Assembly (NCBI GenBank): GCA_963995505.1
Contig: OZ023185.1
Coordinates: 124,001-188,000 of the forward strand
From: Hypericum androsaemum
Lineage: Eukaryota; Streptophyta; Magnoliopsida; Malpighiales; Hypericaceae
Length of the DNA: 64,000 bases
Direction: 5' to 3'
Shown in pieces: positions 36,202 through 48,235 of this stretch. Position 1 is the stretch's first letter. The number at the start of each line of letters is the position of its first letter. A program made the translations under genes and the position numbers. The notes beneath the pieces were generated by a model. It saw only the letters and a list, made by a program, of their open reading frames with translations. It made no database searches and was not told where the DNA came from.

Positions 36202-37276
36202 TTAGCAAAATTAATGTTATGTACGTGTGTATGTACAAGTGCCGGATAGAATGATGAGCTGTTTCCCGGCCGGTACCTACTGTAGGTAGATAAACAACAA
36301 GTCCCGTTTAAGTTATTAATTAGAGTCTTAGTAAGTCAGACTCTCATCTCAAGTCTAAGTCTAAGTCTAAGTCTAAGTGGTGGCGTGGCGGCAACTACAG
36401 AGGAGGAGGAGGAGGAGAAATATATAATATATGAAGCAAGGATAGAGAGTTGCGGGGTTTTTCTGAGGATTGTCTTCCTCCCCCCACCTTGGTAAATTAG
36501 GAAAACCAAGGCACTTTCCAATTTGTAATATCATCCTCATCTTCATCCACGTACCATTTTCTTTTTCTTATTATTATTATTATTATTATTTTTGTTTGGG
36601 TTTGAATTGAAGAAGCAGTGGGAATCCCCGTGAGTGATGGATGATCAATCAGGATCCACGCCACATCACATCACGGTGAGATTTTTATTAATGCACAAGA
36701 TTTTTCAGCCCCTACTGTAGTACCCCGTACGCTTTTGTGTAATTGGAGATTGCGCGTTATTATCTGTTAGTGGTGGCCACCACCTCCCATGACATGACAG
36801 GTGCGTCTAACTTTGTCTTGTTTTGATTATTACAAAAATAAAAGATCCCATCGTCATAATCTGGGGGCGGGCATCTTCTTCTTCCTCGATGGATAGATAC
36901 GGCTGACTTGACAGACGCCATCATATCATATACGAGCTACTTTAATTAGTTTACATGCATGTGCCTCCCAAGTAAGATTGATCCAAATCCCTCTTGCCTC
37001 GGGACTGCACTGCATGATCTACTACTCTCTATTTCTCAGCAATCATCCTATCAAATTTCTTACAATCCGAGATTGACAGCCCATACCCCACAACACCATG
37101 CAGCATCTCCCCGGAATCACCAACGGGGTGGGGGGCGTTCAGCTAATGAGTCAGACACAGTGCAATCCAGATGATGCTTTGCTCCCAATGATATCAAAAT
37201 GTCTGGTCCGCATGGATACATTATTCCCAATCAAACTCTACGATTTCACTTGCACTCCCGCCTGAAAACTCGGACT
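36202..37276. other. intergenic stretch with hexamer repeat
   Basis: Contains four or five copies of AAGTCT (36349-36378), GGA and ATT trinucleotide runs and no gene. The right end is the 3' side of BSH. Confidence 0.45.
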
Positions 37277-39098
37277 TTATCGGCCACTCCTCTCTTCCCT
37301 TGCTTCCAGGGCAGCTAATTCCTCATTTGATAGGACTTCAACGACAGGTCCACTTTGTTCCCACTCTTTCCTCTTCCTGGCATCATAACAAAGTAACTTC
37401 TCTGAGCATTGTGAAATGATAGAAAGATATGGTCTACTACTCTAAAGAAGCCAGCACTACGCTGTGTGCACGCCCAATGGAGAGAGGAAATGCGGTAGCC
37501 TGACCTTCAAGTCTTGGTGCATAAAAAAATTAATAGAATATCCTTATTAAAAAAAATAAACGAATAATGCTGCATTGTCATGGAACAGGAGAATCAACTT
37601 AGGCTCAGCTTAATTAGGGAGGGGAGGGAAGTACATCTTTGGACATGCCCTTTTCATATATACATACAATATTAATCAAATGTGTTCAACTAGTTGATAG
37701 ATAACTCAGGATCATATTACTGGTGTCCAGATATAAACAAGGGAAGGAAGTTTACGCTCTTCCAGCAAGGATATAATAATCGCAAGGAACTTCTTCCCAG
37801 ACTCGGAAGCATGGCCAATGTTCTTTAAGTAAAGGGAAAAGACAGACAACTAATCAGGCGTAGGAAATCCTTATAATTTCCTTGCGCAAGAGGAAATTGA
37901 TAGCACTCACCGGACAACGCTGTACTTGAATAACTTCATAACATCAGATGAAGTGCCACATTGTTTACTGCACAAGAAAAAGAAAGGTTGGTTATCGCAT
38001 ACAACTTTTCGCTCTCAAACAAGGGAAATGAAGCCCGTGAATTGACCTGACAGGAATATAGTCGGACCCACGACGCTTCTTGTGAATTCGATTTTCCCTA
38101 GCAGTGGCGACACTTTGAACAGCAGCCTAGAAAATTGTAAGGCAATTTTATATGAATAGATTGATTAGACGCCACATGACTTAGAATAGAAGAGTGTTGT
38201 ACACAGGCAGGAGTCCAACCTCATATAGCTGTTCCCTGATAGCAAAGGCGATAGCCGGCTGCAACCAGAAGCAGAGCAGACATTTAACAACAAAGTGGAG
38301 TGGAAGGCCTAGAAGAAGAAGAGAAATAATTACCGCGACTTGAGGGTCTTGGATACCCATATCATCACAAAGCGTCAACGCAAATTCCTCAGGATCACTA
38401 TCCAAATTATTCAAATCCTGGTAAAACAAGACGAAGAAAGGGGTGGTGAGAGGAGGCAAGGGGAAGCAAAAGGAAGGGAAATGAGTACAAGGGACGCACC
38501 CACAGAAAGTGATCCTTAATGAGTGTATGGTTAACCCGAACATCGAGCTGAGATAAAGAAGAACAAAATAACAAATGTAAGGAAGGTTGAGGAGAGGCAA
38601 TGGGCGAGGTGTGGTGTGGTGGGGGAGTGTACCTTGATAGGAACAATCTTCTCGGTGGTGAGCATCTCCTGGCCTTCGTAGGAACGGAATTCAGCTAATT
38701 GAGCCTAAACTCGTCCAAAATTAACCCACAACAATCAATCAAACTGTTGTAACCCAATCTCAATTTTCTTATAGAAGCCGAATGGATTCTCTATATAATG
38801 AATTGGATTTCCAGTTATGGGTGGTTGGATATATATATATATATAATCTAACATAGACACGACTATAGGGCATAGGAATAGCAGAAAATAAGGATAAAGA
38901 ATAAGAGAGAGAGAGAGAGGAAAGGAGGAGACCTGGATGGAAGTAGCAATCTGCATGACAAAAGCAGGGGGGAGCTTCAAGTCCTTGGCAGTCCTCTTGG
39001 CGAAGTGAACCACCTCTGAGTCCGGCTCTTTTTTTTATTTATTGGTTTTTGTTATTAATTAATTAAAAAAAATCAACAGATATTAGGATGAGTGAGTG

Positions 39099-39139
<41 letters not shown>

Positions 39140-39416
39140 AGAGGAATGTGAAGTAAACGGAAAGAGAGGAGAAGAGAAGGGGAGTGACTGACTGACCAGA
39201 GGGATTCCAGGTGAAAGCGTCCTTGTAACGGTGGCCATCCACCTCCATGTCCAGCCTTATGGGCACCAGGTTGTCCGCCGTCGGCCTACCCCACGCAGTT
39301 TTAATATTACTCTTATTTATTAATTAATAATGAAACCCAAATCCATTAATTAATTACACTTACATCCTGAACTTGACGGCCACTTTGGGCGACGCCCATA
39401 TTCCGCCTCCCTTCAT
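37277..39416 (-). CDS. BSH: BSH, SNF5/INI1-type core subunit of the SWI/SNF chromatin-remodelling complex
   Basis: Ten exons in coding order: 39416-39364, 39285-39197, 39027-38933, 38704-38633, 38547-38500, 38417-38334, 38258-38220, 38126-38047, 37967-37911, 37376-37277, about 238 aa (Arabidopsis BSH is 240). It is a nuclear scaffold subunit of BAF-like remodellers. The SNF5 domain is complete: NLVPIRLDMEVDGHRYKDAF, EVVHFAKRTAKDLKLPPAFV, the two repeats around KIVPIKLDVRVNHTLIKDHF and LWDLNN, and PEEFALTLCDDMG then AIAFAIREQLYEV. The basic RKRKEWE and acidic LSNEELAALEAREER tail match the family's end. Two oddities: the intron between exons 2 and 3 is only 169 bp and contains a 38-base homopolymer, and its acceptor follows an A-rich rather than pyrimidine-rich tract. 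The last exon is 530 bp from exon 9 and was placed by homology. Confidence 0.9.
39101..39138. repeat. 38-base poly-G homopolymer in a BSH intron
   Basis: An uninterrupted G run on the plus strand (C in the transcript) within the 169-bp intron 2 of BSH. The length may be affected by sequencing or assembly error. Confidence 0.9.
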
Positions 39417-40233
39417 CGTCTTCTTATCTTTCTCCCCCGCTCTGCTCCTCTCTCTACCCAACCTAATTAATAACTACTAACAATCGTTTGGGCTCATGTT
39501 TTTTTTGTTTGGACTGCTTCCCCCATAGGCCCGGCCCGGCCCGGCCCAGCCCAGCTTACTCTATCACAAAAGGCAGGAGGACCTCCTTAGAATCGGAATC
39601 TAGCTTTTCCTCTTAGTTGCGTTGGCTCATTCATGTGCTTTGCACATAATACACACTTATTATTGCAGGAGTTCCTTCTTTAAAAAAAAATTTAAAATTA
39701 TTGTAAGAGTTCAAACTACTAAAATGTAAAACATTGTTATTTTTTGTGGCTTTGAATATAGATTTGCAACTAAGCATACAGCTATTTTGACGTACCAGTT
39801 AAACCAATCATCACATCACGGATTCATCGAAAATGATATGAGATTTCGTATGAGGAGGAATTCAAAGCGGGCAGGCCAGAAGAGAAGAGAAGAGAAGAGA
39901 AGAGAAGAGAAGAGAAGCAGGATTATCACAAATGAATATCAATTTTATAACATTAAAAGTTGATGGACACATAAGAGGAATTGCTCTCACCCACCAAAAC
40001 CACACCAGTAGAGTAGCAGCTGCATACACACTAACAAACTGAATACCAAACCAAACCACACCAACTGAACAAACTTAATGAAGCAATATCATATAACCTG
40101 CTGCTAGGCTATGCTATGCTATGTGCAACTCCTAAAATCAATCATACTTAAGCAAACCCCACACCACAAAACCACTACTAACATGCAAAATATCATACTT
40201 GACACAAGCCTCCTCAAAACATTCCAATATGTG
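39417..40233. other. BSH upstream region and 3' flank of the acidic protein gene
   Basis: Contains a GGCCC pentamer repeat (39530-39552) about 115 bases upstream of the BSH start and an AGAAG repeat (39881-39917). No gene seen. Confidence 0.5.
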
Positions 40234-42524
40234 CTAGCTAGCCGTCTTAGAGGCCGGAGATTTTCCAGTGATGGCTTTCTTCACCTTCACAAGAGACTGT
40301 TTCACCTTTGACATTATGTTTCCGGATGACTTGGGAGTCGACTTGGTTATCACCTCCGTCACTGGCAGGTCCCCCGTGTCATCAGCTTTTGGAGGCTCCA
40401 AGGCTGAGGAATCATTAGGCTTCGCTGCTTCCTCCTCGGCGCTTTCTGATTCATTTCTCTTCTCCACCTCGGTCTCCTTTGCAGCTCCCAAGTTCTGTTC
40501 ACCTGCAACATCTTTATCCAAAATAGCATCCCCTGCGTTTACACTCACATTCTGAGCCACCTCTTCGGCCTTGACATCTTCTACCAGACTTTCATCCTTC
40601 AACTCCTTTTCAACCACACTAGTACCATTATCCGTTCCATTAGAAACCAATTCTTCAGGATTTTCACTTTTCACTTCAGTTACTTCTTCAGCCTTGGCAT
40701 CTTTAGCTTCCTTTTCTAGCAGACTTTCATCCTTTTCGACCACATTAGTCCCATTCTCCGTTCCATTGGAAACCAATTCTTCAGGATTTTCAGTTTTCAC
40801 TTCAGTTACTTCTTCAGCCTTAGCAACCTCTGCTTCCTCTTCTAGCACACTTTCCTCCTTGAACTTTTCTTCTACCACATTAGTCCCATTCTCTGCTCCG
40901 CTCGAAACAATTTCTTCGAGTTTTTCAATGTTCTCTTCGGTTACTTCTTCAGCTTTGACATCCTCCCCAGCAACCTGTTTAACTTCTTCTTCTTGCACAC
41001 TTTCAACATTCAACTTCTCTTCAACCTCATTAGTCCCATTCTCCGTTCCACCAGAAATTAGCTCTTCGGGCTCGGCGATTGTCTCTTCAACTCCTTCTTC
41101 CATCTTCTCTGCCTCACCCTCGGGGAGCCCTTCAGCCGCTGTGTTTATTTCCACGGCCACGGCCTTCTCTGCAGCGGGTACGACAGTCTCAGTCGAAGCT
41201 TCGTCCTCATCAGCATCCTTTTCGTTGGTGGTGGGTACAGATGACTCCTGAGCAGGTGCAGTCTGGTCCACCACCTCATCGTCTTCAGCTACATCTTTAG
41301 AAGGAACCGCCTCTGCTACCACTGCACTCTCCGAGTAGTCCTCCTGAGGCCCATCAGTCACCTCATCCACCGGACCTGGCACAACATTTTCTGGTTCAGC
41401 AACCTCTTCAGGCTCCTCTTTCTTCTCTGGCTCTGAATCTGCCACAGGCAAAATTTTCAACTTTGCTTCTGGTTCATCTGTTGGTTCAGCTGACAGAACG
41501 GGATCAATCTCCCGCTCTTCTCTTGCCACAACCTCTTTGGCATTGGATTCAATATCTTGGGTTAGTTCCTCGGGCTCAGGCAGACTATCCTTGACTTCAC
41601 CTTCCGATTCTGTCTTCTCCAGAGGTTCTACCTCCACGGCAGCCTCTTCCTTAACTTGGCCTTCAACTACCACGGCATCTAATTTGTAATCCGATTCTGT
41701 TGGAGCCGATACTGGCTCAGGTTCAGCCCCATCATCCAATGCTGGCTTCTTCTCTTCAACTGGGCTGGGCTCTACTACTTCCAAGGATGATGCAGGTGCG
41801 GCAGTAGCATCGTGGGAGGTGGGAACAGTTTCAGCTTCGACAGAGGCAGGAACTGGTTCAACGGCTGCTACCTCGTCCCGCAGGCTTACTACTGCTGGAG
41901 GTTCATTTTCAGCAGCATCTCCAGCGGGCACCTCTTTGGTTGCTTCTTCTTCTTCGTCGTCGTCTTGTTGTTGGCTAATCTTGTCGATTCCCTGAAGTCA
42001 TCGTATCGTATAGAGTCTTGAGGATCGACATATACAGACAAACAAGAAGAAGAAGAAGAAGAAGAAGAGTCTGTGGGCAGGGTGGGTTAGTTATTCCCAC
42101 ACCGAAGAAGAAGAGTTTATGTTATGACTAATTAAAGCAGCCGAACAAGGCTATGCGTTTCAGGGCTTATACTTACTAGCAATCACAAACAGATTCATCA
42201 TCATCAACTTAGCATCGATTGTAATGAAACCACAGTCTAAATAGTGTCTCTTCAGATAATAATAAGAATAATAATAATAATAATAAAAGACTTGTAGAAC
42301 TTGGGTGATGCAGATCCAGCGCGCTTAGAGAAGAAGAAAGATCTAAGGACGAGGAGCAAAGTATAATATAAATTATGTAACAGTATTATAAAAGAGATTA
42401 ATGATACCAGGTCAGCAGCAACAGCAGGGGTGGTGATACTGGTAGTAGTACAAGGAGGAGGAGGAGCTTCATCAGCTACTTGGTGTTGTTGATGAAGATG
42501 ATGATCAGCGTCGGTGGTAGCCAT
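40234..42524 (-). CDS. large acidic, Glu/Val-rich repeat protein of unknown function
   Basis: Two exons, 42524-42408 and 41991-40234, about 624 aa. The first exon encodes MATTDADHHLHQQHQVADEA and joins in phase to a 586-codon exon with no stop. The body is extremely rich in Glu, Val, Ala and Pro, low-complexity and probably disordered. Between about residues 345 and 550 there are four imperfect copies of a ~45-residue unit containing PEELVSNGTENGTNVVE and AEEVTEV. The extreme C-terminus switches to basic, helix-forming sequence (NIMSKVKQSLVKVKKAITGK). An acidic rod with a basic amphipathic end suggests a cytoskeleton-, membrane- or nucleic-acid-associated structural role, but that is inference and I do not recognise a named family. 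The start is the first Met of exon 1; an upstream in-frame Met (42623) adds only Ser/Leu runs. Confidence 0.78.
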
Positions 42525-42954
42525 CACACAAAGGAGGAGGAGGAGGAGGAGAGGACCTGTTTGTTTGGTATCCAAAGGAAGGAGGACTGACGATGACGAT
42601 GATGATGATGGTCTCCAAAGCAAAGCAAAGCAAAGGAAAGGAGCAGTCTGCTTGTTTGGTTATACACCAAAAAAAAAGTTTAAAGAGAGAGAGAGAGAGA
42701 TAGCTCAAAAGAAAAAAGATGATGGTCACATGCAAATGAGCTGTTCTGGTAATGCAATTATTATTCCTTATAAATTAAATTCCCACTTTTACAACCCACA
42801 ATCATATTTTATTAACCTCACCCCTTGCTTTCCCCTTTTCCGTCCTTCCTGCAGGTTTTAAAGAAATTGTAAACACAGAATTTTACTCTACAATATATTA
42901 TTGATATTCTATTTATAATTTGGTAATACTATCACATTCAATACTAAAGAAAAA
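42525..42954. other. upstream region of the acidic protein gene
   Basis: GGA and GAT trinucleotide runs (42533-42551; 42591-42610), a CAAAG repeat and a GA run (42686-42700) lie within 200 bases of the start. They are probably 5' leader or promoter sequence. Confidence 0.4.
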
Positions 42955-42960
42955 GAAAGA

Positions 42961-43426
42961 CTATAAAGTGAATATAATGAAAAGGAAAGAAATATCGTAC
43001 CCCCCCCCCCCCAAAAAAAAACAAAGATTAATTAGGTAATATTAATATGGCAACACAACTGTCCTTGAACAATTGATTTAGCCCATCAAAATATAAGATT
43101 TGAGGGAGTAAGAAGACAAATAACATAAAGTGAATATAATGAAATGGAAAGAAATATCGTACCAAAAGAATACAAAGATTAATTAGGTAATATTAATATC
43201 GCAACACAACTGTCCTTAAACAATTAATTTAGCCCATAAAATGTAAGGTTTGAGGGAGTAAGAAGACAAATAACATAAAGTGAATTTAATGAAATGGAAA
43301 GAAATATCATACCAAAAGAACACAAAGATTAATTAGGTAATATTAATATGACAACACATCTGTCCTTAAACAATTAATTTAGCCCATAAAATGTAATTAG
43401 ATTTGAGGGAGTAAGAAGACAAATAA
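42961..43426 (+). repeat. three tandem copies of a ~150-bp unit
   Basis: Units begin at about 42965, 43127 and 43277 with AAAGTGAAT(A/T)TAATGAAA and contain TTAATTAGGTAATATTAATA and AGTAAGAAGACAAATAA. The first copy is longer because of a C/A homopolymer insertion (43002-43020). Non-coding. Confidence 0.9.
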
Positions 43427-43948
43427 TATCCCTCCACTCCACTACAACCCATGCGACGCCAGGTTGATCCTACGCACATTTCCATCTTCTTTCATGTGGG
43501 ACCCCTCACCTGCCAACTCCATTTTTGGCTATTGACTTGTGCACTATTCAATTCTCCAGCTAATTTAGGGCCACGATTTAATTTGGTTTACTTCCTGTCA
43601 TGTATACGCTTCATTCATTAATGTATTCCTTTTATTTTGGCATTCCCCAACTATTTTTGTTCACTTTTATATGAATTTTTCATTGGTTTTTCTTTTCTAG
43701 AACTTTCAATTTTTTAACCACTTTTTAATTACAATACCAAATTTCTTTTAACCACAACTGCATGCAAATTTTATCTTTTTTTTGTGAACTGACTTGATAT
43801 CTGGATTGTGGAATAATAATAGTTTTGTCTTAAAATTCTAGAGTAGATATAAAAACTCTATAATATCTTAGCAGATTGTTTTTGAACCACACAACGGCCG
43901 TCAGTGCGGTACTTTGAATTTGGATTTGGACTAAAAGCATAAACGACA
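43427..43948. other. AT-rich intergenic DNA
   Basis: No gene or complete repeat recognised. Confidence 0.4.
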
Positions 43949-43958
43949 ATATTTTTTT

Positions 43959-45200
43959 GGATAATTACTATCAGATTTTTGCTATTTGGTATATTCGTCT
44001 CTCTTTTGACAATCTATTAAAAAATTTCCGAAGTTTGATTTTATTATACTCTCAAGTCCTTTACTGACGTCAGCAAATATTTTTTTTATCATAGAAATGA
44101 CAAAAATACCCTTGAAAAAAAACCTACCTTCTGCAACCTCTAGATCTGACTACCAAGAACAAAAATCCACGAAGAGAGAAAAAAACACTAACTAATCTTC
44201 CAAACCAGAACCCCGGCGCCGTGTGCCTCGTCCTTAGAATCGTCGCAGCTCGAGAAACCACCATATAGAATTGCCAATACACAGATTCAGTAACTATCAA
44301 ACGGAAAAGAACAAGCGCGGCGGGGGTAGCCCAAAATTATTTTGCCCAAAATTGTCTTTCTCTAGGAGAAAATTAATTCAAACCAAGAAGAAGAATCGAA
44401 AGTAAATTAATTGAAACCCAGGAAGAACCCCATCCGTCAGCGGGCGGCTTGAAGGTGAGTGTCGAGGAGGACGCCGAAACCATAGAGAGGAGAGTGGGGA
44501 TAGTGGGGACGTCAACGGTAGCCTTGAAGAAGAAGCCGAGGAGGACGTTGACGATGCGCAAGGGATAGGAGAGGAGGATGTCAAATCTTGGCTGGGCTAA
44601 CCGGATCTAGTGACATGGTTGTCGAAAAGGGTGAAACAGAGCTCAAATCCAGGCGTCCCCTTTAAGGCCTGCTGCGACTTGGACCCCAACCCCCAGAGCC
44701 TCCACCTCGTCCTCTCCTGGTTTCAGCGTTGTGGTGTAGTCATTTTGGAGAAGAAGAATGACTCAATTAATTGAGTATCGTGTTCGTCGTATAGATAACA
44801 TATGTAATCTATTATCGTTTAAAGTCAAACTGTTATTAGTGTTTAGTTCATCTAGAGATCGATTAGAAATCCTCTCCTGGTTCTGCTTCTTGGATGCTGT
44901 TGTGAATCTTCATCATGTTCTGTATTATTAGAATAAGTTCATTCAAAAATGAATGTTGTTAGTATTTAGTTTAATTGAGGTGTTGTTGATGTTTAGTTAA
45001 TTGAAATTTTTTAAGGGTATTTTTGTTATTTTCATAACAAAAAAATGAAAAAATATATGCCGACATCAGCGAGAGGCCTGAGAGTATAATAAAATCAAAA
45101 TTTGAGAAATTTTTAATTAATTGTCAAAAGACAGAGGGGTGAGAGGCAAATATGCCAAACACTAAAGAGGGGTGAGAGGCAAATCTGACATTAATTATCC
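43959..45200. mobile_element. Mutator-like element (about 1.24 kb)
   Basis: The left arm from GGATAATTACTATCAG (43959-44080) is matched inverted at 45058-45200, ending CTGACATTAATTATCC. The flanks ATATTTTTTT (43949-43958) and ATATTTTTT (45202-45210) are probably a target duplication blurred by a T-run length change. The right arm contains a tandem duplication of GAGGGGTGAGAGGCAAAT (45135, 45168). The GC-rich centre (44200-44720) has only short frames. Confidence 0.75.
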
Positions 45201-45947
45201 CATATTTTTTCCTTCAGCCATTTGATTGTTGGTGGAAAATTCCTTCTTCAATCTACTGTATTCTTGCGTTCTACGTCTTATCCGAATGAATACTTATTAA
45301 ATTGATTCTCAAAACTTGATTTGAGTAGTATCTCAAATAGTATTAAAATAATTTTATTAAATACTTCTAAACTGTTATATTTTAATAATTAAATTTGAGA
45401 AATCTAATTAAGTTGAAATAATTATGCGATTTATTCAAATGTTGGTGATTTCTGTATTCGTTAGATGAGGTAACAGGCCACGCGAAAACTAGTCCACTTC
45501 GACTTGGTTACATTTTCCATTGAATAATAGGATCATCCTCCAAATTATAGAAAATGTTGCATTCTTATCTAGACATGTTATCTCATGCGCGGTGCACCTC
45601 TGTTAGAATTGATTAATATTATGTTTTGTAAACAACAGATACTGAAAGCTTAAATATTACATTTCAGCCAATGACATATGAAAGTGAGAACGCCCTATAC
45701 TATATGCATATTAGGAAATTAAAATAATCAATAATGGAGTATAATTGTCAGAAGAGAGGCCAAAACATGCATATCTGGAAGGGTGGCTAGTGGTTGCCGA
45801 TCATGAGGTCACCTTCTATTGATCTAATTGATCAATTTATGAAGACAAATTAGCTGCCAGTTCTTCTTATGGCAGTACATGGCTTTATAATTCACTGTAC
45901 TTTAACAAAGATCGATCATGGAGATCCACTTTTTTATTATATTAGTA
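45201..45947. other. AT-rich intergenic DNA
   Basis: No gene seen. Lies between two transposons. Confidence 0.4.
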
Positions 45948-45957
45948 GTTGATAATC

Positions 45958-46897
45958 GAAATTTTTTATGAAATGGACAAAAAATATATATATTTTCCGT
46001 AAATAGGCAAAAAGTTATACATATTCTCTAAATAGGTTAAAAGATTATTTAATATTAAAAAATTAAAAAATTTATACAACATGACGCCTCGAATAAAAAC
46101 ACTATCCAAATGTCCATTCATGCCGGGAATCACGTCGGGAGTAGAGGGAAAAATTGAATATTTTATTTTATTTAATTAAATAATTTTTTACCATTTTATT
46201 TTGAATGAAAATTTATCTATACCGGTATCATAAATTTATCCCCAAATTTATCGATATATATTATTTTAGAATAATGTGAGTAGAGATAAATATTTATCCA
46301 TAAAATTTATTTATCCAATAAATTTAATCGTCTAAATTCATGGATAAATATTTATCTCTACTCGCATTATTCTAAAATAATATATATCGATAAATTTAGG
46401 ATTATGATGCAACAATATCGAATTATATCGGTACTTTTCAAAAAATGATACAACGTAAATTTATCGATACCGAATTTACGATACAACGATTTAAACATTT
46501 TTCTTAGACTAACATATACTAATATATAACGATTTACCGAGATTGATCATTTAGTATTGGGATAAATTTATGGTACAACGATTAAATTTATTGATATATA
46601 TTATTTTAGACTAATGCGAATAGAGATAAATATTTATTAATGAATTTAATTGTTGTCAATATACTAATAATATATCGATAAATTCAGATTATTTAGTATT
46701 GGAAAAAATTTACGATACAACGATTAAATTTAATATATGTCAGGGAAAAATAATATAATAAGTTTATTATTTCAATGTGGCAGGCGGATGCGACTTTTTA
46801 ATATTTTAATTATTTTTTAAACCTATTTAGAGAATATGTGTATGTTTTTGCCTATTTTAGAAAAATACGTTACTTTAGTTATTTGAGAAAAAATCCC
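45958..46897. mobile_element. Mutator-like foldback element with a large internal palindrome
   Basis: The outer arms (45958-46080 and 46770-46897) are inverted repeats of each other. They are flanked by GTTGATAATC (45948-45957) and GTTGATAACC (46898-46907), a 10-bp duplication with one mismatch. Inside, 46225-46310 pairs with 46335-46410 (ATAAATATTTATC(T/C), ATTATTTTAGAATAAT and related motifs) to form a long AT-rich hairpin. Non-coding. Confidence 0.8.
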
Positions 46898-46990
46898 GTT
46901 GATAACCAAATATGAGATAGTGTCAAAAGAAGAAAACTGTATTAATTGATTAATTAAATACGGCGATAGCTCTAGGGACGATATTGAGAG

Positions 46991-47474
46991 CAAGGTTTTA
47001 AATGCGACTCGGAGACCGACCCGCTCTTGCCTCCGAGTTACATTTTAATCGGTTCGATCGGTTGGATTGTCGGTCGGACTGATACTTTTTTATATTAAAA
47101 ATATTTTTTTATTAAAATTTTAATTATTTCTACCCCATTACCCTAGCTAAAATATCCGACCAATCCTGATTTTTGGTTCAACCTTACAAAAATATCTTTA
47201 AAAAAAGAAAATATTCGACCAACCATAATTTTTCTCTTTTTATTAAGGTTTGGTTAATTTTTTTGTATTTTTTTTGGGTCAAAATATCCTACCAACCTTG
47301 ATTCTTTGATTCAACCTTACGAACCGGAAAATACGGGGTCAAAAATTCTGTCAAACTGCCCGGTCCGAATATTTTTTGGACGGTTGGTAAGGTTGACATT
47401 TTTTGGCCAAATCTGGTATGCTCTTCAGACTGAAATACAATCCGACCGGTCGGACCGTGTATTTAAAAACCCTG
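46991..47474. mobile_element. hAT-type MITE (484 bp)
   Basis: The ends are CAAGGTTTTAAATGC at the left and GTATTTAAAAACCCTG at the right, i.e. short inverted repeats starting CA(A/G)GG. The flanks ATTGAGAG (46983-46990) and ATTAAGAG (47475-47482) match at 7 of 8 bases, the duplication size of hAT elements. The body contains CGGTCGGAC-type repeats and no coding sequence. Confidence 0.75.
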
Positions 47475-48235
47475 ATTAAGAGGCGTAAATGTAATATGGT
47501 AGATTAGATCAAATTAATTAATGTGACGCGTTGGGCGCTACAACAAATGAAACATGGGAGCGCGTAATAATTAGTAATTCCATTGCCCAATCGAATCCAG
47601 TTTGGGTAGTTTGTCACACTCGTGTTTGTTAAAAGTGTAATAATATTATAGTCACCTACCTCCCTCAGTGTTTTTTTTTTAATTTTATAATCCTACCTCC
47701 CTCAGTTTGAGTAGGTGTGGCCGGGGGCGTAATCCGAAGATTAGTTAGTATCCACTTGTTTTGTGTGGAGATAATAGATCCACACTGGCCCGGTTTCAAT
47801 CTTTGCAGTTCCACATTCTCTCGTGGGTGAGCATTCGGATAATCCGAATCAGAATTATCCAAATTTCTCATTATCCGAATTAGCTATTTTTTTATCCGAA
47901 TTCGAATCCGAATAGTTAATTATCCGAAATTCAAAATCCAAATTTTTTTCGGATTCGGATACGAATAATCCGAATTATCCGATTTATAGAAGAGCTTGTT
48001 GCATTTGAGAGAAAAACATAGTCTGATTGAGAGTCCAACAGATAGCCGAGTTCTAGTAAATAAATCAATGATAAATAAAGCACCGTTCCACATTTTCAGC
48101 CATCCATCAACAATAAATAAACTATCGAGATACATAGAGGGGGAGGAGCAAAAGAGATGGTCACCTTCGTCAGAATCGGTGGTGGCATTAGAAGTTTGAT
48201 TATGGGCTTGAGCTATCTCACTAATTATTGAGCGG

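Noticed and set aside
40571..41251. 226-codon plus-strand Ser/Thr-rich open frame opposite the acidic protein
   Set aside because: It is the antisense shadow of a Glu/Val-rich coding exon. The composition (Ser, Thr, Phe) follows from the reverse complement of GAA/GTT codons, and no domain is present.
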